Below are positions 45,714-54,354 of a stretch of 64,000 nt of DNA, one piece after another (position 1 is the first letter of the stretch; each line of letters begins with the position of its first letter). The translations under genes and the position numbers were made by a program. This DNA is from Bacteroides caecigallinarum (GTDB lineage Bacteria; Bacteroidota; Bacteroidia; Bacteroidales; Bacteroidaceae), in NCBI RefSeq assembly GCF_021531075.1, contig NZ_JADYTJ010000008.1:29143-93142 (forward strand). The letters are read 5' to 3'. The notes beneath the pieces were generated by a model. That model saw only the letters and a program-made list of their open reading frames with translations, searched no databases and was not told where the DNA came from.

Positions 45714-46886
45714 ATGTTTAGTACTTCTTACAATACTCCGGAGCAGGTATTCTGGAATAAGAACTTCATACTTCTTATTCTGTCCAATGTATTGTTATAC
45801 ATAAGCGTCTACATGCTTTTTCCGGTGTTGCAGGCCTGGATTACAGGCAAATGGGGATATTCACCAACAGGGGCCTCTTTAGTGTCGTCTTTGTTCGGAA
45901 TAGCACTGTTCTTGCCTGGAGCAGTCAATAATTATCTTGTAGATGCATTTAAGCGAAAAAATGTGTGTACGCGCAGCATCCTGCTGTTTGCTCTTCTCGG
46001 ATTACTTTATCCGTATGCCGATCAGATGTGGATGATATACGCTCTGCGTGCTCTTCAGGGAGCATTATTTGCCATTGCTCTCATGGTTACCGGAAGTACG
46101 CTTGTCATCGACGTTACACCAAGCACTTTCAGAAGCAAGGCCAATTGGGTGTTTGCTTTCTCTGGAGGTTTGGGTATGCTTTTGGGTGTATCCGGCGGAT
46201 TGTATTTATCTTCTGTTTTCTCCTTGAACAATATGATGTATATATCTGCAGGCTTTGCCGGTGTGGCATTGTTTCTTGTGTCGATGGTTAATGTATGTTT
46301 TCGTGCACCTCTCGAACCGCCTTTGTTCTCTTTCGACAGGTTCATACTTTTCAGAAACATTCCTCCGGGGATAAATATGATGACAGTACCTTTCGTTTTG
46401 GGAACGGTATTGGCATATAATCCCGATTCTTTTTTCTATCTTTGTATTGCACTTGGATTTGTCATCTTCTGGTTTATTCCAAGAGCGATAAAGAAGGAGG
46501 CCGATGATATAGTGCGTGTTGTGACAGGATATGTATTCATGACTCTTTCGCTTTATCTCATTTCGGCATATCAGCATCATCTTGTTCTGTGTGCAGCAGG
46601 GGTTATGATGGGGCTTGGTGTAGCTTCTGCAATGTGTCAGTTTCTGAAGATAATGATAAAGTTGCCTAAACATTGCGAGCGCGGCACGGGATACCACACC
46701 TATCAGTTGATGTGGGAAATAGGTATAATGATGGGAGTTGCCTTAGGATTTTACGTATGCCGGTATTACGAATCCCAGCCATTGACTCTGGCAGGTGGAA
46801 TATGTATGGCAGGTCTGATATGCTATCTCCTGTTTACGCGCAGATATTTTCAGAAAAGAATGGATAATAAATCAACAATTAAATAA
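45714..46886 (+). CDS. Major facilitator superfamily transporter
   Basis: Membrane protein of 390 residues with about 12 hydrophobic segments. An MFS-type loop (FGIALFLPGAVNNYLVDAFKRKNV) lies between helices 2 and 3. Substrate unknown. It lies 12 bp before ettA on the same strand, so the two are probably co-transcribed. Confidence 0.85.
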   Translation: MFSTSYNTPEQVFWNKNFILLILSNVLLYISVYMLFPVLQAWITGKWGYSPTGASLVSSLFGIALFLPGAVNNYLVDAFKRKNVCTRSILLFALLGLLYPYADQMWMIYALRALQGALFAIALMVTGSTLVIDVTPSTFRSKANWVFAFSGGLGMLLGVSGGLYLSSVFSLNNMMYISAGFAGVALFLVSMVNVCFRAPLEPPLFSFDRFILFRNIPPGINMMTVPFVLGTVLAYNPDSFFYLCIALGFVIFWFIPRAIKKEADDIVRVVTGYVFMTLSLYLISAYQHHLVLCAAGVMMGLGVASAMCQFLKIMIKLPKHCERGTGYHTYQLMWEIGIMMGVALGFYVCRYYESQPLTLAGGICMAGLICYLLFTRRYFQKRMDNKSTIK

Positions 46887-46898
46887 ATAATAAAGAAT

Positions 46899-48587
46899 AT
46901 GGCAGACGACAAAAAAATTATCTTTTCGATGGTCGGAGTGAGCAAATCATTCCAGAACAACAAGCAGGTATTGAAAGACATCTACCTATCCTTTTTCTAT
47001 GGAGCTAAAATCGGTATCATAGGTTTGAACGGTTCCGGTAAGTCAACTTTGATGAAAATCATTGCCGGTATCGAGAAAAGCTACCAAGGCGAAGTTGTGT
47101 TCTCGCCGGGATATTCAGTGGGATATCTTGCTCAGGAACCACAGCTGGACGATACAAAGACAGTGAAGGAAGTAGTAATGGAAGGTGTTCAGCAAGTCGT
47201 AGATACACTGGCAGAGTATGAAGAAATCAACAATAAATTCGGTCTGCCGGAATATTACGAAGACCCGGAGAAGATGGATGCACTCTTTGCACGCCAGGCA
47301 GAACTGCAGGATATAATCGATGCTACCGATGCATGGAACCTCGACAGTAAGCTGGAACGTGCTATGGACGCACTGCGCTGTCCGCCTGAAGACCAGTTGG
47401 TGAAGAACCTTTCGGGAGGTGAACGCCGTCGTGTGGCATTGTGCCGTCTCCTCCTTCAGAAACCTGATATCCTCCTTCTTGACGAGCCTACCAACCACCT
47501 TGATGCAGAAAGTATCGACTGGCTGGAACAGCATTTGCAGCAATATGAAGGTACGGTAATTGCCGTTACCCACGACCGTTACTTCCTCGACCACGTTGCG
47601 GGATGGATACTTGAACTTGACCGTGGTGAAGGTATTCCATGGAAGGGTAACTATTCAAGCTGGCTTGAACAGAAGACAAAACGTATGGAGATGGAAGAAA
47701 AAACTGCCAGCAAGCGTCGCAAGACTCTCGAACGCGAGCTTGAATGGGTGCGCATGGCTCCTAAGGCACGTCAGGCTAAAGGTAAGGCACGTCTTAACTC
47801 ATACGACAAACTCCTCAACGAAGACGTTAAGGCTAAGGAAGAAAAACTTGAAATCTTCATTCCTAACGGACCACGTCTCGGTAACAAGGTTATTGAAGCC
47901 AAGCACGTGGCTAAGGCATACGGTGACAAGCTTCTGTTCGACGACCTCAACTTCATGCTTCCACCTAACGGTATAGTAGGTGTCATCGGTCCTAACGGTG
48001 CCGGTAAGACAACCCTCTTCCGTCTGATTATGGGACTTGAAAAGGCTGATAAGGGCGAATTTGAAGTAGGAGAGACTGTAAAAGTGGCATACGTCGATCA
48101 GCAGCACAAGGATATCGACCCTAACAAGAGTGTATATCAGGTGATAAGCGGCGGAAACGACCTTATCCGTATGGGTAACCGCGATGTCAATGCCCGCGCA
48201 TATCTGAGCCGCTTCAATTTCTCAGGTGCCGACCAGGAAAAACTATGCGGAATGCTTTCTGGTGGTGAGAGAAACCGTCTTCACCTTGCAATGGCACTGA
48301 AAGAAGAAGGCAACGTATTACTTCTCGACGAGCCTACCAACGATATCGACGTAAACACTCTTCGTGCCCTTGAAGAAGGTCTTGAGGATTTTGCAGGATG
48401 TGCCGTAGTAATCAGTCACGACCGTTGGTTCCTCGACCGTATCTGTACTCACATCCTTGCTTTCGAAGGAAATAGCGAAGTGTTCTACTTCGAAGGATCA
48501 TATACCGAATACGAAGAAAACAAGATGAAGCGTATGGGTAATGTGGAGCCTAAGAGGGTACGTTACCGCAAGCTGATGGAAGATTGA
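46899..48587 (+). CDS. ettA: Energy-dependent translational throttle protein EttA (ABC-F)
   Basis: Soluble ABC-F protein of 562 residues with two ATPase domains. Walker A sites are GLNGSGKST and GPNGAGKTT; signatures are LSGGERRRVAL and LSGGERNRLHL. A linker (RRKTLERELEWVRMAPKARQAKGKARL) between them carries the P-site tRNA-interaction motif. EttA binds the ribosomal E site and gates the first peptide bond according to ATP level. A terminator follows. Confidence 0.96.
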   Translation: MADDKKIIFSMVGVSKSFQNNKQVLKDIYLSFFYGAKIGIIGLNGSGKSTLMKIIAGIEKSYQGEVVFSPGYSVGYLAQEPQLDDTKTVKEVVMEGVQQVVDTLAEYEEINNKFGLPEYYEDPEKMDALFARQAELQDIIDATDAWNLDSKLERAMDALRCPPEDQLVKNLSGGERRRVALCRLLLQKPDILLLDEPTNHLDAESIDWLEQHLQQYEGTVIAVTHDRYFLDHVAGWILELDRGEGIPWKGNYSSWLEQKTKRMEMEEKTASKRRKTLERELEWVRMAPKARQAKGKARLNSYDKLLNEDVKAKEEKLEIFIPNGPRLGNKVIEAKHVAKAYGDKLLFDDLNFMLPPNGIVGVIGPNGAGKTTLFRLIMGLEKADKGEFEVGETVKVAYVDQQHKDIDPNKSVYQVISGGNDLIRMGNRDVNARAYLSRFNFSGADQEKLCGMLSGGERNRLHLAMALKEEGNVLLLDEPTNDIDVNTLRALEEGLEDFAGCAVVISHDRWFLDRICTHILAFEGNSEVFYFEGSYTEYEENKMKRMGNVEPKRVRYRKLMED

Positions 48588-48607
48588 TAGATATAATGAT
48601 AAATATG

Positions 48608-48651
48608 ATTAAAGCCGTTGGAGATAGTTCTTCAGCGGCTTTAATTTTTTT
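48608..48651 (+). terminator. Intrinsic terminator after ettA
   Basis: Stem ATTAAAGCCG (48608-48617) / CGGCTTTAAT (48636-48645) with a T run. Confidence 0.85.
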
Positions 48652-48684
48652 ATTTTGGTTTTAAGTTCAATAAAAGCTAATACT

Positions 48685-50055
48685 TTACAAGAGTCCTGCC
48701 ATATAAACAGGAAGACATAATATATCTTTGTCTTTGCGTACATCTTTTGTATATAAAAGATAACGGTTCTTTATTCTTGACGAATATTTTTCCTGAAACT
48801 TATCTAATGATTTATGGGAATTGTAACCCGATGACTTGACTTCAATTGGGCAGATTTTATCTTTTCGGGATAATAAGAAATCTACTTCATAATTGCGTAC
48901 AACAGGGTTGTCCTCTGCATTGACTTTTTCAACTTTTTCCTTAAAAGTATAATAGAATAATTCGTTTCCTGAACTTTTTAGGATTTGTGCAATAACATTT
49001 TCATAAACATATCCCAAATCTGTACTTAATTTATCGGAAAGTAATTTACGATATATGTCATTGTCGGTGTAGTCTTTATCCATAAATGCTAAAGTTACAA
49101 ACAATCCTGTATCATTCAGGAACATCTTGAAACAATCATAGTCTGCATGAAGTGGTAAGCCTACACTTGGATCGTTAGCATGATATGCAAAATTCACAGT
49201 CATCGAATCCGCCATATCCATCAATAATTCTCCAAGGCGTGAAGCTGTGGCATTTTCTATTATGCTCCCGATCTTATAACGCATTGTGTTGCGTGATAAT
49301 TCAGAAGGGATAGAGAGAAAAAGTCGTGAGGCTTTACCTGTAGGGTCTATTTTTCGGAAATCATCCATATATAATTCCAGAATATTTCGTTTAATTGCAT
49401 CTACAGTAGAGAAATCATTTGAGTTTAAATATTCATTCACAGCTTGTGGCATTCCTCCAATGAGCATGTATAAACGGAAATCTTTCATTAATTCCCTGTT
49501 TACAGCATCCCCCATTGATTTTAGATTGTTGAATGAATATTGTATAAGTTCGAATGTTGGAGCCTTATTTACTGCCCAAAGAAATTCTTCGTAGTCCATT
49601 GGATACATTGATATCCTGGTTTCTTCGCTTGGTATCAGAATGCCTTTTACATTCTTTTTGATTGAAAGTAGGGAACCGGTTTCTATATAATCGTATCTAT
49701 GGTCTTTTACCAAGTGTTTTATTGCCTGTCTTGCCGGAGGGTAAAGTTGTACTTCATCAAAAATTATAACGGATTTTCTTTGATGCAATGAGGTGTTGAA
49801 TAGTGATTGTAAACGTAAAAAAAAGAAGTTAAGATCGGATAATTGATTAAACAATTCTTTTACGCTTTTGTCTGCTATTGAGAAATCAATCAGAATATAT
49901 GATTCATATTCTTTGCGTGCAAATTCTTCAGCTATAGTTGATTTGCCGACACGTCGTGCTCCTTTTATTAATAGAGCGGTATTACCGTTGCTTTCTGCTT
50001 TCCATTTGAGCATCCTATCATATATCTTTCTTTTGAATATTCTATCTGCTGCCAT
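48685..50055 (-). CDS. AAA ATPase with DUF4143 domain
   Basis: Protein of 456 residues. The N-terminal AAA_14 domain has Walker A KGARRVGKST (about residues 30-39) and Walker B VIIFDEVQLYP. The C-terminal DUF4143 domain ends in a nuclease-like CPIEVKSSG segment with VRNYEVDFLLSR. These ATPases are very common in Bacteroidales and of unknown role. The gene is AT-richer than the surrounding core genes and stands alone on its strand, so it may be accessory. Confidence 0.9.
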   Translation of the reverse strand: MAADRIFKRKIYDRMLKWKAESNGNTALLIKGARRVGKSTIAEEFARKEYESYILIDFSIADKSVKELFNQLSDLNFFFLRLQSLFNTSLHQRKSVIIFDEVQLYPPARQAIKHLVKDHRYDYIETGSLLSIKKNVKGILIPSEETRISMYPMDYEEFLWAVNKAPTFELIQYSFNNLKSMGDAVNRELMKDFRLYMLIGGMPQAVNEYLNSNDFSTVDAIKRNILELYMDDFRKIDPTGKASRLFLSIPSELSRNTMRYKIGSIIENATASRLGELLMDMADSMTVNFAYHANDPSVGLPLHADYDCFKMFLNDTGLFVTLAFMDKDYTDNDIYRKLLSDKLSTDLGYVYENVIAQILKSSGNELFYYTFKEKVEKVNAEDNPVVRNYEVDFLLSRKDKICPIEVKSSGYNSHKSLDKFQEKYSSRIKNRYLLYTKDVRKDKDILCLPVYMAGLL

Positions 50056-50469
50056 TATAACTGATAATTACATTGTTACGTGTACTAAAATACTGTAAAT
50101 TCATGATATGGCAAAATGTTTTAGATTGTTTTTGTCGTAAAATGGAAAATGTTTTTAGTTGTTTTTGTCGTAAAATGGAAAATGTTTGAAATCCTTTATA
50201 CCATATATAAAATGAATATTCAAGTCACAAACCTGCAAATAACCTTACATAATCTATAAATACAACTTATATATTTATAGAAAATGTCGAATCGAAAGGG
50301 TTTTGTTTCCGTTTCATGATAGGTTTTATTAGGATGTTTAATCCCTTCCATATTACCCGTAATAAATGTTAATCATTTTGTTTATTGGGAAAATAGTTAT
50401 TTCTTTACAAAAGTTTCCAATGGAAAATGTTTTAAGCGGTGAATGAAATAATAAAAACAATAATACATT
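50056..50469. other. Gene-free 414-bp divergent gap
   Basis: AT-rich region between the DUF4143 ATPase and the disulfide reductase gene. It holds the 33-bp repeat described separately. I see no clear consensus -7 box for either gene and no credible small gene. Confidence 0.6.
50128..50193. repeat. 33-bp tandem repeat, two copies plus a partial third
   Basis: Copies begin at 50128 and 50161 and are identical over their first 27 bases (starting GTTTTTGTCGTAAAATGG). A partial copy (ATGGCAAAATGTTTTAG) precedes them at 50108. The 33-bp step equals three 11-bp turns. Confidence 0.8.
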
Positions 50470-52929
50470 ATGAAGTATCTTATAGTAGGAGGTGTGGCAG
50501 GAGGAGCCACTGCAGCGGCAAGGATTCGCAGAAACACGGAGAAGGCTGAGATTATTATGTTCGAGAAAGGACAGTACATCTCGTATGCTAACTGTGGATT
50601 GCCATATTATATCGGCGGAGTGATAGACGACAGGAATAAACTCTTTGTTCAGACTCCGGAGGCTTTCGGAAAGAGATTCAACATCGACGTAAGGACGAAT
50701 TCGGAAGTTGTTTCGGTTGACGTGAGGAAGAAGACAGTTGCTGTGCGTACCAAGGACGGCAGGGAATATACCGAGCAGTACGACAAACTTCTGTTGTCGC
50801 CGGGAGCATCGCCTGTGGTTCCGCCGTTGCAGGGAATAGACAGCAAAGGGATATTCACACTGAGAAACGTAAACGATACTGACAAAATCAAGGAATATAT
50901 CGGCAAGAACACTGTAAAGCGTGCTGTGATTGTGGGTGGTGGTTTTATCGGTCTTGAGATGGCTGAAAACCTTAAACATGCCGGAATGGAAGTGGCTGTA
51001 GTGGAAATGGCAAATCAGGTGATGGGACCTATCGACTATTCCATGGCGGCACTCGTACACGAACATCTGCAGCAGCAGGGCGTGAAGCTGTATCTTGAAC
51101 AGGCGGTTGAGTCTTTCAAAGATAACGGCACTTCGCTTGATGTAAACTTCAAGTCCGGAATCTCGCTTACTGCCGAGCTGGTGATACTCTCTATCGGTGT
51201 GCGTGCAGAAACAAGACTTGCGGCAGAGGCTGGATTGAAACTGGGAGAGATGAAGGGTATATATGTGAATGAATATCTTCAGACATCGGATGCCGACGTA
51301 TATGCGGTGGGCGATGCTATAGAGTTCCCTCATCCCGTAACAGGCAAGCCATGGCTAAACTTCCTTGCTGGGCCGGCAAACCGTCAGGCAAGAATTGTGG
51401 CCGACAATATGGTGTTCGGCAACAAGGTGAAATACGAAGGTTCGATAGGAACAGCCATCGCCAAGGTGTTCGACCTTACGGTAGCTTCTACAGGTCTTCC
51501 TGCAAAGCGTCTGAAACAGATGGAAATACCTTACCTTTCTGCTACTATACATTCAGGTTCACATGCCGGTTATTATCCGGGAGCGTTGCAGATGGATATA
51601 AAGATTACTTTCTCTCCGGAGGACGGTCGTCTGTATGGGGCGCAGATAGTGGGTTATGACGGTGTAGATAAGCGTATAGACGAGTATGCTTTAGTTGTGA
51701 AAAACGCAGGTACAGTGTATGACCTTACAAGACTGGAACATGCGTACGCTCCACCGTTCTCGTCAGCAAAAGACCCTGTGGCTGTTTCAGGTTATGTGGC
51801 AGGAAACATCCTTTCAGGCAAGATGACTCCGCTTTACTGGCGTGAGCTTCGCGATGCGGATCTTTCTAAAGTCACTCTTATAGATGTGAGAACTCCTGAC
51901 GAATATTCTTTGGGCAATATACACGGCTCGATAAATATCCCTCTTGACGATATGCGCGACAGAATGGGCGAGATACCGACTGACAAACCTGTATTCCTCT
52001 ATTGTGGAGTTGGGTTGAGAGGTTATCTTGCATCGAACATTTTGAAGGAAAACGGGTTCAAGGATGTGCGTAATCTGATAGGTGGTGTAAAGACATACAA
52101 GGCTGCCGTGACAAAAGTCTGCACTCCCAGCGATGATGCCATGAAGTGTGCAGCCGAGGCAAAAGAGGCATGTTCGTGTGTAGTGGAACAGAGCGAAGCA
52201 AAAACCATAAAGGTTGATGCCTGCGGAATGCAGTGCCCCGGTCCGATATTGAAACTGAAAAAGACAATGGAAGGACTCAAACCGGGTGAAAGACTTGAAA
52301 TATCAGCTACAGATGCCGGTTTCCCGAGAGATGCAGAATCATGGTGCCGTGCAACCGGTAATAAGTTCATATCTTCTTCACCATCTGCAGGTATATATAA
52401 GGTCGTAATCGAGAAGGCTACAGCATGTGCCGCAGAGGCAGTAAAGCAGCAGCCTTCGGCAGACGGAAAGTCATTCATCCTCTTCAGTGATGACCTCGAC
52501 AAGGCTCTTGCCACATTTGTACTGGCAAACGGAGCAGCAGCCACAGGGAAGAAAGTTACTATCTTCTTCACATTCTGGGGACTGAATGCCATCAAGAAGG
52601 AACGCAAGCCGAGTGTACAGAAAGACATCTTCGGCAAGATGTTCGGCATGATGCTTCCTTCAAGTTCTAAGAAACTCAAACTCTCGAAGATGAATATGGG
52701 CGGTATCGGCTCGAAGATGATGAGATACATCATGAAGAACAAGGGTATCGAATCGCTGGAATCCCTCAGACAACAGGCTATCGACAATGGCGTAGAGTTT
52801 ATTGCCTGCCAGATGTCGATGGACGTAATGGGAGTGAAGAAAGAAGAGTTGCTCGACAATGTAACGATAGGCGGAGTAGCCACATACATGGATCGGGCAC
52901 AGGAGTCTAACGTAAATCTGTTTATCTGA
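50470..52929 (+). CDS. CoA-disulfide reductase-like fusion with rhodanese, TusA and DsrE domains
   Basis: Four-part protein of 819 residues. An FAD/NAD(P) pyridine nucleotide-disulfide oxidoreductase (1 to about 450) has GGVAGGATAAAR and active Cys in SYANCGLPYY. A rhodanese domain (about 460-550) has Cys in LYCGVGLRGY. A TusA/SirA-like domain (about 575-650) carries DACGMQCPGP. A DsrE-like domain (about 670-819) begins FILFSDDLDKALATFVLANG. All four bind or move persulfide sulfur, so a sulfur relay or thiol redox function is inferred. It is first in an operon with a MarR-type regulator and a NifX-like protein. Confidence 0.93.
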   Translation: MKYLIVGGVAGGATAAARIRRNTEKAEIIMFEKGQYISYANCGLPYYIGGVIDDRNKLFVQTPEAFGKRFNIDVRTNSEVVSVDVRKKTVAVRTKDGREYTEQYDKLLLSPGASPVVPPLQGIDSKGIFTLRNVNDTDKIKEYIGKNTVKRAVIVGGGFIGLEMAENLKHAGMEVAVVEMANQVMGPIDYSMAALVHEHLQQQGVKLYLEQAVESFKDNGTSLDVNFKSGISLTAELVILSIGVRAETRLAAEAGLKLGEMKGIYVNEYLQTSDADVYAVGDAIEFPHPVTGKPWLNFLAGPANRQARIVADNMVFGNKVKYEGSIGTAIAKVFDLTVASTGLPAKRLKQMEIPYLSATIHSGSHAGYYPGALQMDIKITFSPEDGRLYGAQIVGYDGVDKRIDEYALVVKNAGTVYDLTRLEHAYAPPFSSAKDPVAVSGYVAGNILSGKMTPLYWRELRDADLSKVTLIDVRTPDEYSLGNIHGSINIPLDDMRDRMGEIPTDKPVFLYCGVGLRGYLASNILKENGFKDVRNLIGGVKTYKAAVTKVCTPSDDAMKCAAEAKEACSCVVEQSEAKTIKVDACGMQCPGPILKLKKTMEGLKPGERLEISATDAGFPRDAESWCRATGNKFISSSPSAGIYKVVIEKATACAAEAVKQQPSADGKSFILFSDDLDKALATFVLANGAAATGKKVTIFFTFWGLNAIKKERKPSVQKDIFGKMFGMMLPSSSKKLKLSKMNMGGIGSKMMRYIMKNKGIESLESLRQQAIDNGVEFIACQMSMDVMGVKKEELLDNVTIGGVATYMDRAQESNVNLFI

Positions 52930-52932
52930 CGC

Positions 52933-53214
52933 ATGGAGAAAATATCATGTATATGCAAGATGCGTGAACTTTATAAGGCTATCACCGAACTGGAGGATAG
53001 CCTTATGGAGATTTACGGCATATCACTCAACGAGGCTATGGTGATGTGCAGCATTGGCAGCAGGAAGGTTGCCGCAGGAGAGATTTCACAAATCACGGGA
53101 TTTAAGTCGTCGCACCTCTCAAAAGTCCTTCGCTCGATAGAGGACAAGGGATTTTTGATAAGGGATTTCGGCGACAAGGACAAACGCCAGATTTATTTCT
53201 CTCTCACAACGTAG
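52933..53214 (+). CDS. MarR-type winged-helix regulator, interrupted by in-frame TAG
   Basis: A 93-residue product with a winged helix (GEISQITGFKSSHLSKVLRSIEDKGFL, wing DKDKRQIYFSL), 3 bp after the disulfide reductase gene. The frame stops at TAG (53212-53214) right after the wing. Beyond it the same frame stays open for 31 more codons to TAA at 53310 and encodes a plausible C-terminal helix (MEKLKCEGLPVPELLTDFF). So the full gene is probably 52933-53310 with a nonsense mutation, and the short form would lack the dimerisation helix. Cys-rich ends (CIC; ACGH) hint at redox or metal sensing; this is inference. Confidence 0.75.
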   Translation: MEKISCICKMRELYKAITELEDSLMEIYGISLNEAMVMCSIGSRKVAAGEISQITGFKSSHLSKVLRSIEDKGFLIRDFGDKDKRQIYFSLTT

Positions 53215-53334
53215 GCCATGCACTGTATGGAGAAACTGAAATGCGAAGGTCTGCCGGTTCCGGAACTCCTGACAGACTTCTTTGCGTGCGGTCATGGAGA
53301 AAAAATGTAAGTATTATTTTATTTTTATAGATAT

Positions 53335-53709
53335 ATGAAGAAAATAGCATTACCGACAAGAAATGGCAATATTGACGACCATTTCGGACATTGTGCGTTC
53401 TACACGATTATAACTGTCAATGACAATAATGAAGTTGCAAAAACAGAAATTATGCCTTCACCCGAAGGATGCGGATGTAAGTCGAACATTGCATACCAGC
53501 TTCAGGAAGATGGTGTGACACTTATGCTTGCCGGCAATATGGGTATGGGTGCCCTCAACAAACTGTCGTCTTGTGGAATCGAGGTAGTGAGAGGTTGCAG
53601 CGGTCCTGTGATGGATGTAGTTGAGGCTTATCTCAAAGGTGAGTTGAAAGACTCAGGCGAGGCATGCAGCCATCATGGCGACGACGGGCATGAGTGTCAT
53701 AATCATTGA
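53335..53709 (+). CDS. NifX/NifB-family iron-molybdenum cluster-binding protein
   Basis: Protein of 124 residues with the dinitrogenase cofactor-binding fold (IALPTRNGNIDDHFGHC at the start, MLAGNMGMGALNKLSSCGIEVVRG). A His/Cys-rich tail (CSHHGDDGHECHNH) probably binds metal. In organisms without nitrogenase such proteins are thought to handle Fe-S or other metal clusters. It is last in the operon with the sulfur-relay fusion and the MarR-type gene, which fits a thiol/metal theme. Confidence 0.88.
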   Translation: MKKIALPTRNGNIDDHFGHCAFYTIITVNDNNEVAKTEIMPSPEGCGCKSNIAYQLQEDGVTLMLAGNMGMGALNKLSSCGIEVVRGCSGPVMDVVEAYLKGELKDSGEACSHHGDDGHECHNH

Positions 53710-53732
53710 TTTTAATATTGCATTAATATGAA

Positions 53733-53772
53733 AAAATGAGTAACCGGGGCTGGGGCTTGGGTTGCTCATTTT
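53733..53772. terminator. Hairpin after the nifX-like gene (left edge of McrBC island)
   Basis: AAAATGAGTAACC (53733-53745) pairs with GGTTGCTCATTTT (53760-53772) with one wobble, around a G-rich loop. Its stem shares ATGAG-AACC with the hairpin at 57884-57925. Confidence 0.8.
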
Positions 53773-53803
53773 GCGTAGGTAGGGGATAAAAAATGATTCT
53801 CGG

Positions 53804-53835
53804 TTTGCACGGAAAGAGTTCTTTTACTAATTTTG
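53804..53835 (+). promoter_or_regulatory. Complete Bacteroidetes promoter of the McrBC island
   Basis: TTTG (53804-53807) and TAATTTTG (53828-53835), 20-bp spacer, 42 bp before the ATG at 53878. It supports a single transcript for the three island genes. Confidence 0.75.
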
Positions 53836-53877
53836 GAGATACATTGCATTTTAGTCATTTATAATGAGGAAATAAAA

Positions 53878-54333
53878 ATGAATGGAAGAGAAGACAGTAA
53901 ACAGAATGATTTGTTCTTTTTATGCAGTTTAATAGAATATATCGGAAGGCAAACAAAAAATGAACGTAGTGTCATTGTCAATGCTTTAGGTCGGAAAGGA
54001 CTGGAACATTATTATGAATTGGCTGAGGTATATCATTGCGAGAATATTGATAAGGTAACAGACGAAATCATTAATATGTATGGTATAGTTCCAGGACACT
54101 ATGATAATGTATCAAAGGCTGAAGACGTTATTCCTACGCATTGGGATATTGGTAAAGTACTACAACGTATTATCCTTAAATTTGCTGATAATTCGGATGG
54201 AGACATAATTAGTGCCCTTATAAAAGTCTATAATTCATGGATTATTACAAAAATTGATGACTATAATAGTTCTATGTATTATGAGAATACAAGTTATCAG
54301 TATGAATCGTTATTGGCGGGGAAGGCCTTATAA
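53878..54333 (+). CDS. Hypothetical protein of the McrBC island (151 aa)
   Basis: Soluble protein of 151 residues, mostly helical, with FLCSLIEYIGRQTKNERSV near the start and IPTHWDIGKVLQRII in the middle. It has no signal peptide and no catalytic motif I recognise. The ATG at 53878 lies downstream of the promoter; an in-frame TTG at 53833 overlaps the -7 box and is unlikely. It is 21 bp upstream of mcrB. It may be an accessory or antitoxin-like component, but this is guesswork. Confidence 0.6.
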   Translation: MNGREDSKQNDLFFLCSLIEYIGRQTKNERSVIVNALGRKGLEHYYELAEVYHCENIDKVTDEIINMYGIVPGHYDNVSKAEDVIPTHWDIGKVLQRIILKFADNSDGDIISALIKVYNSWIITKIDDYNSSMYYENTSYQYESLLAGKAL

Positions 54334-54354
54334 ATAAATTTAAATATCAATGCT

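Noticed and set aside
50353..51333. Long minus-strand open frame opposite the disulfide reductase gene
   Set aside because: It is antisense to a well-conserved multi-domain gene, and its translation is rich in Ser, His and Cys without family features.
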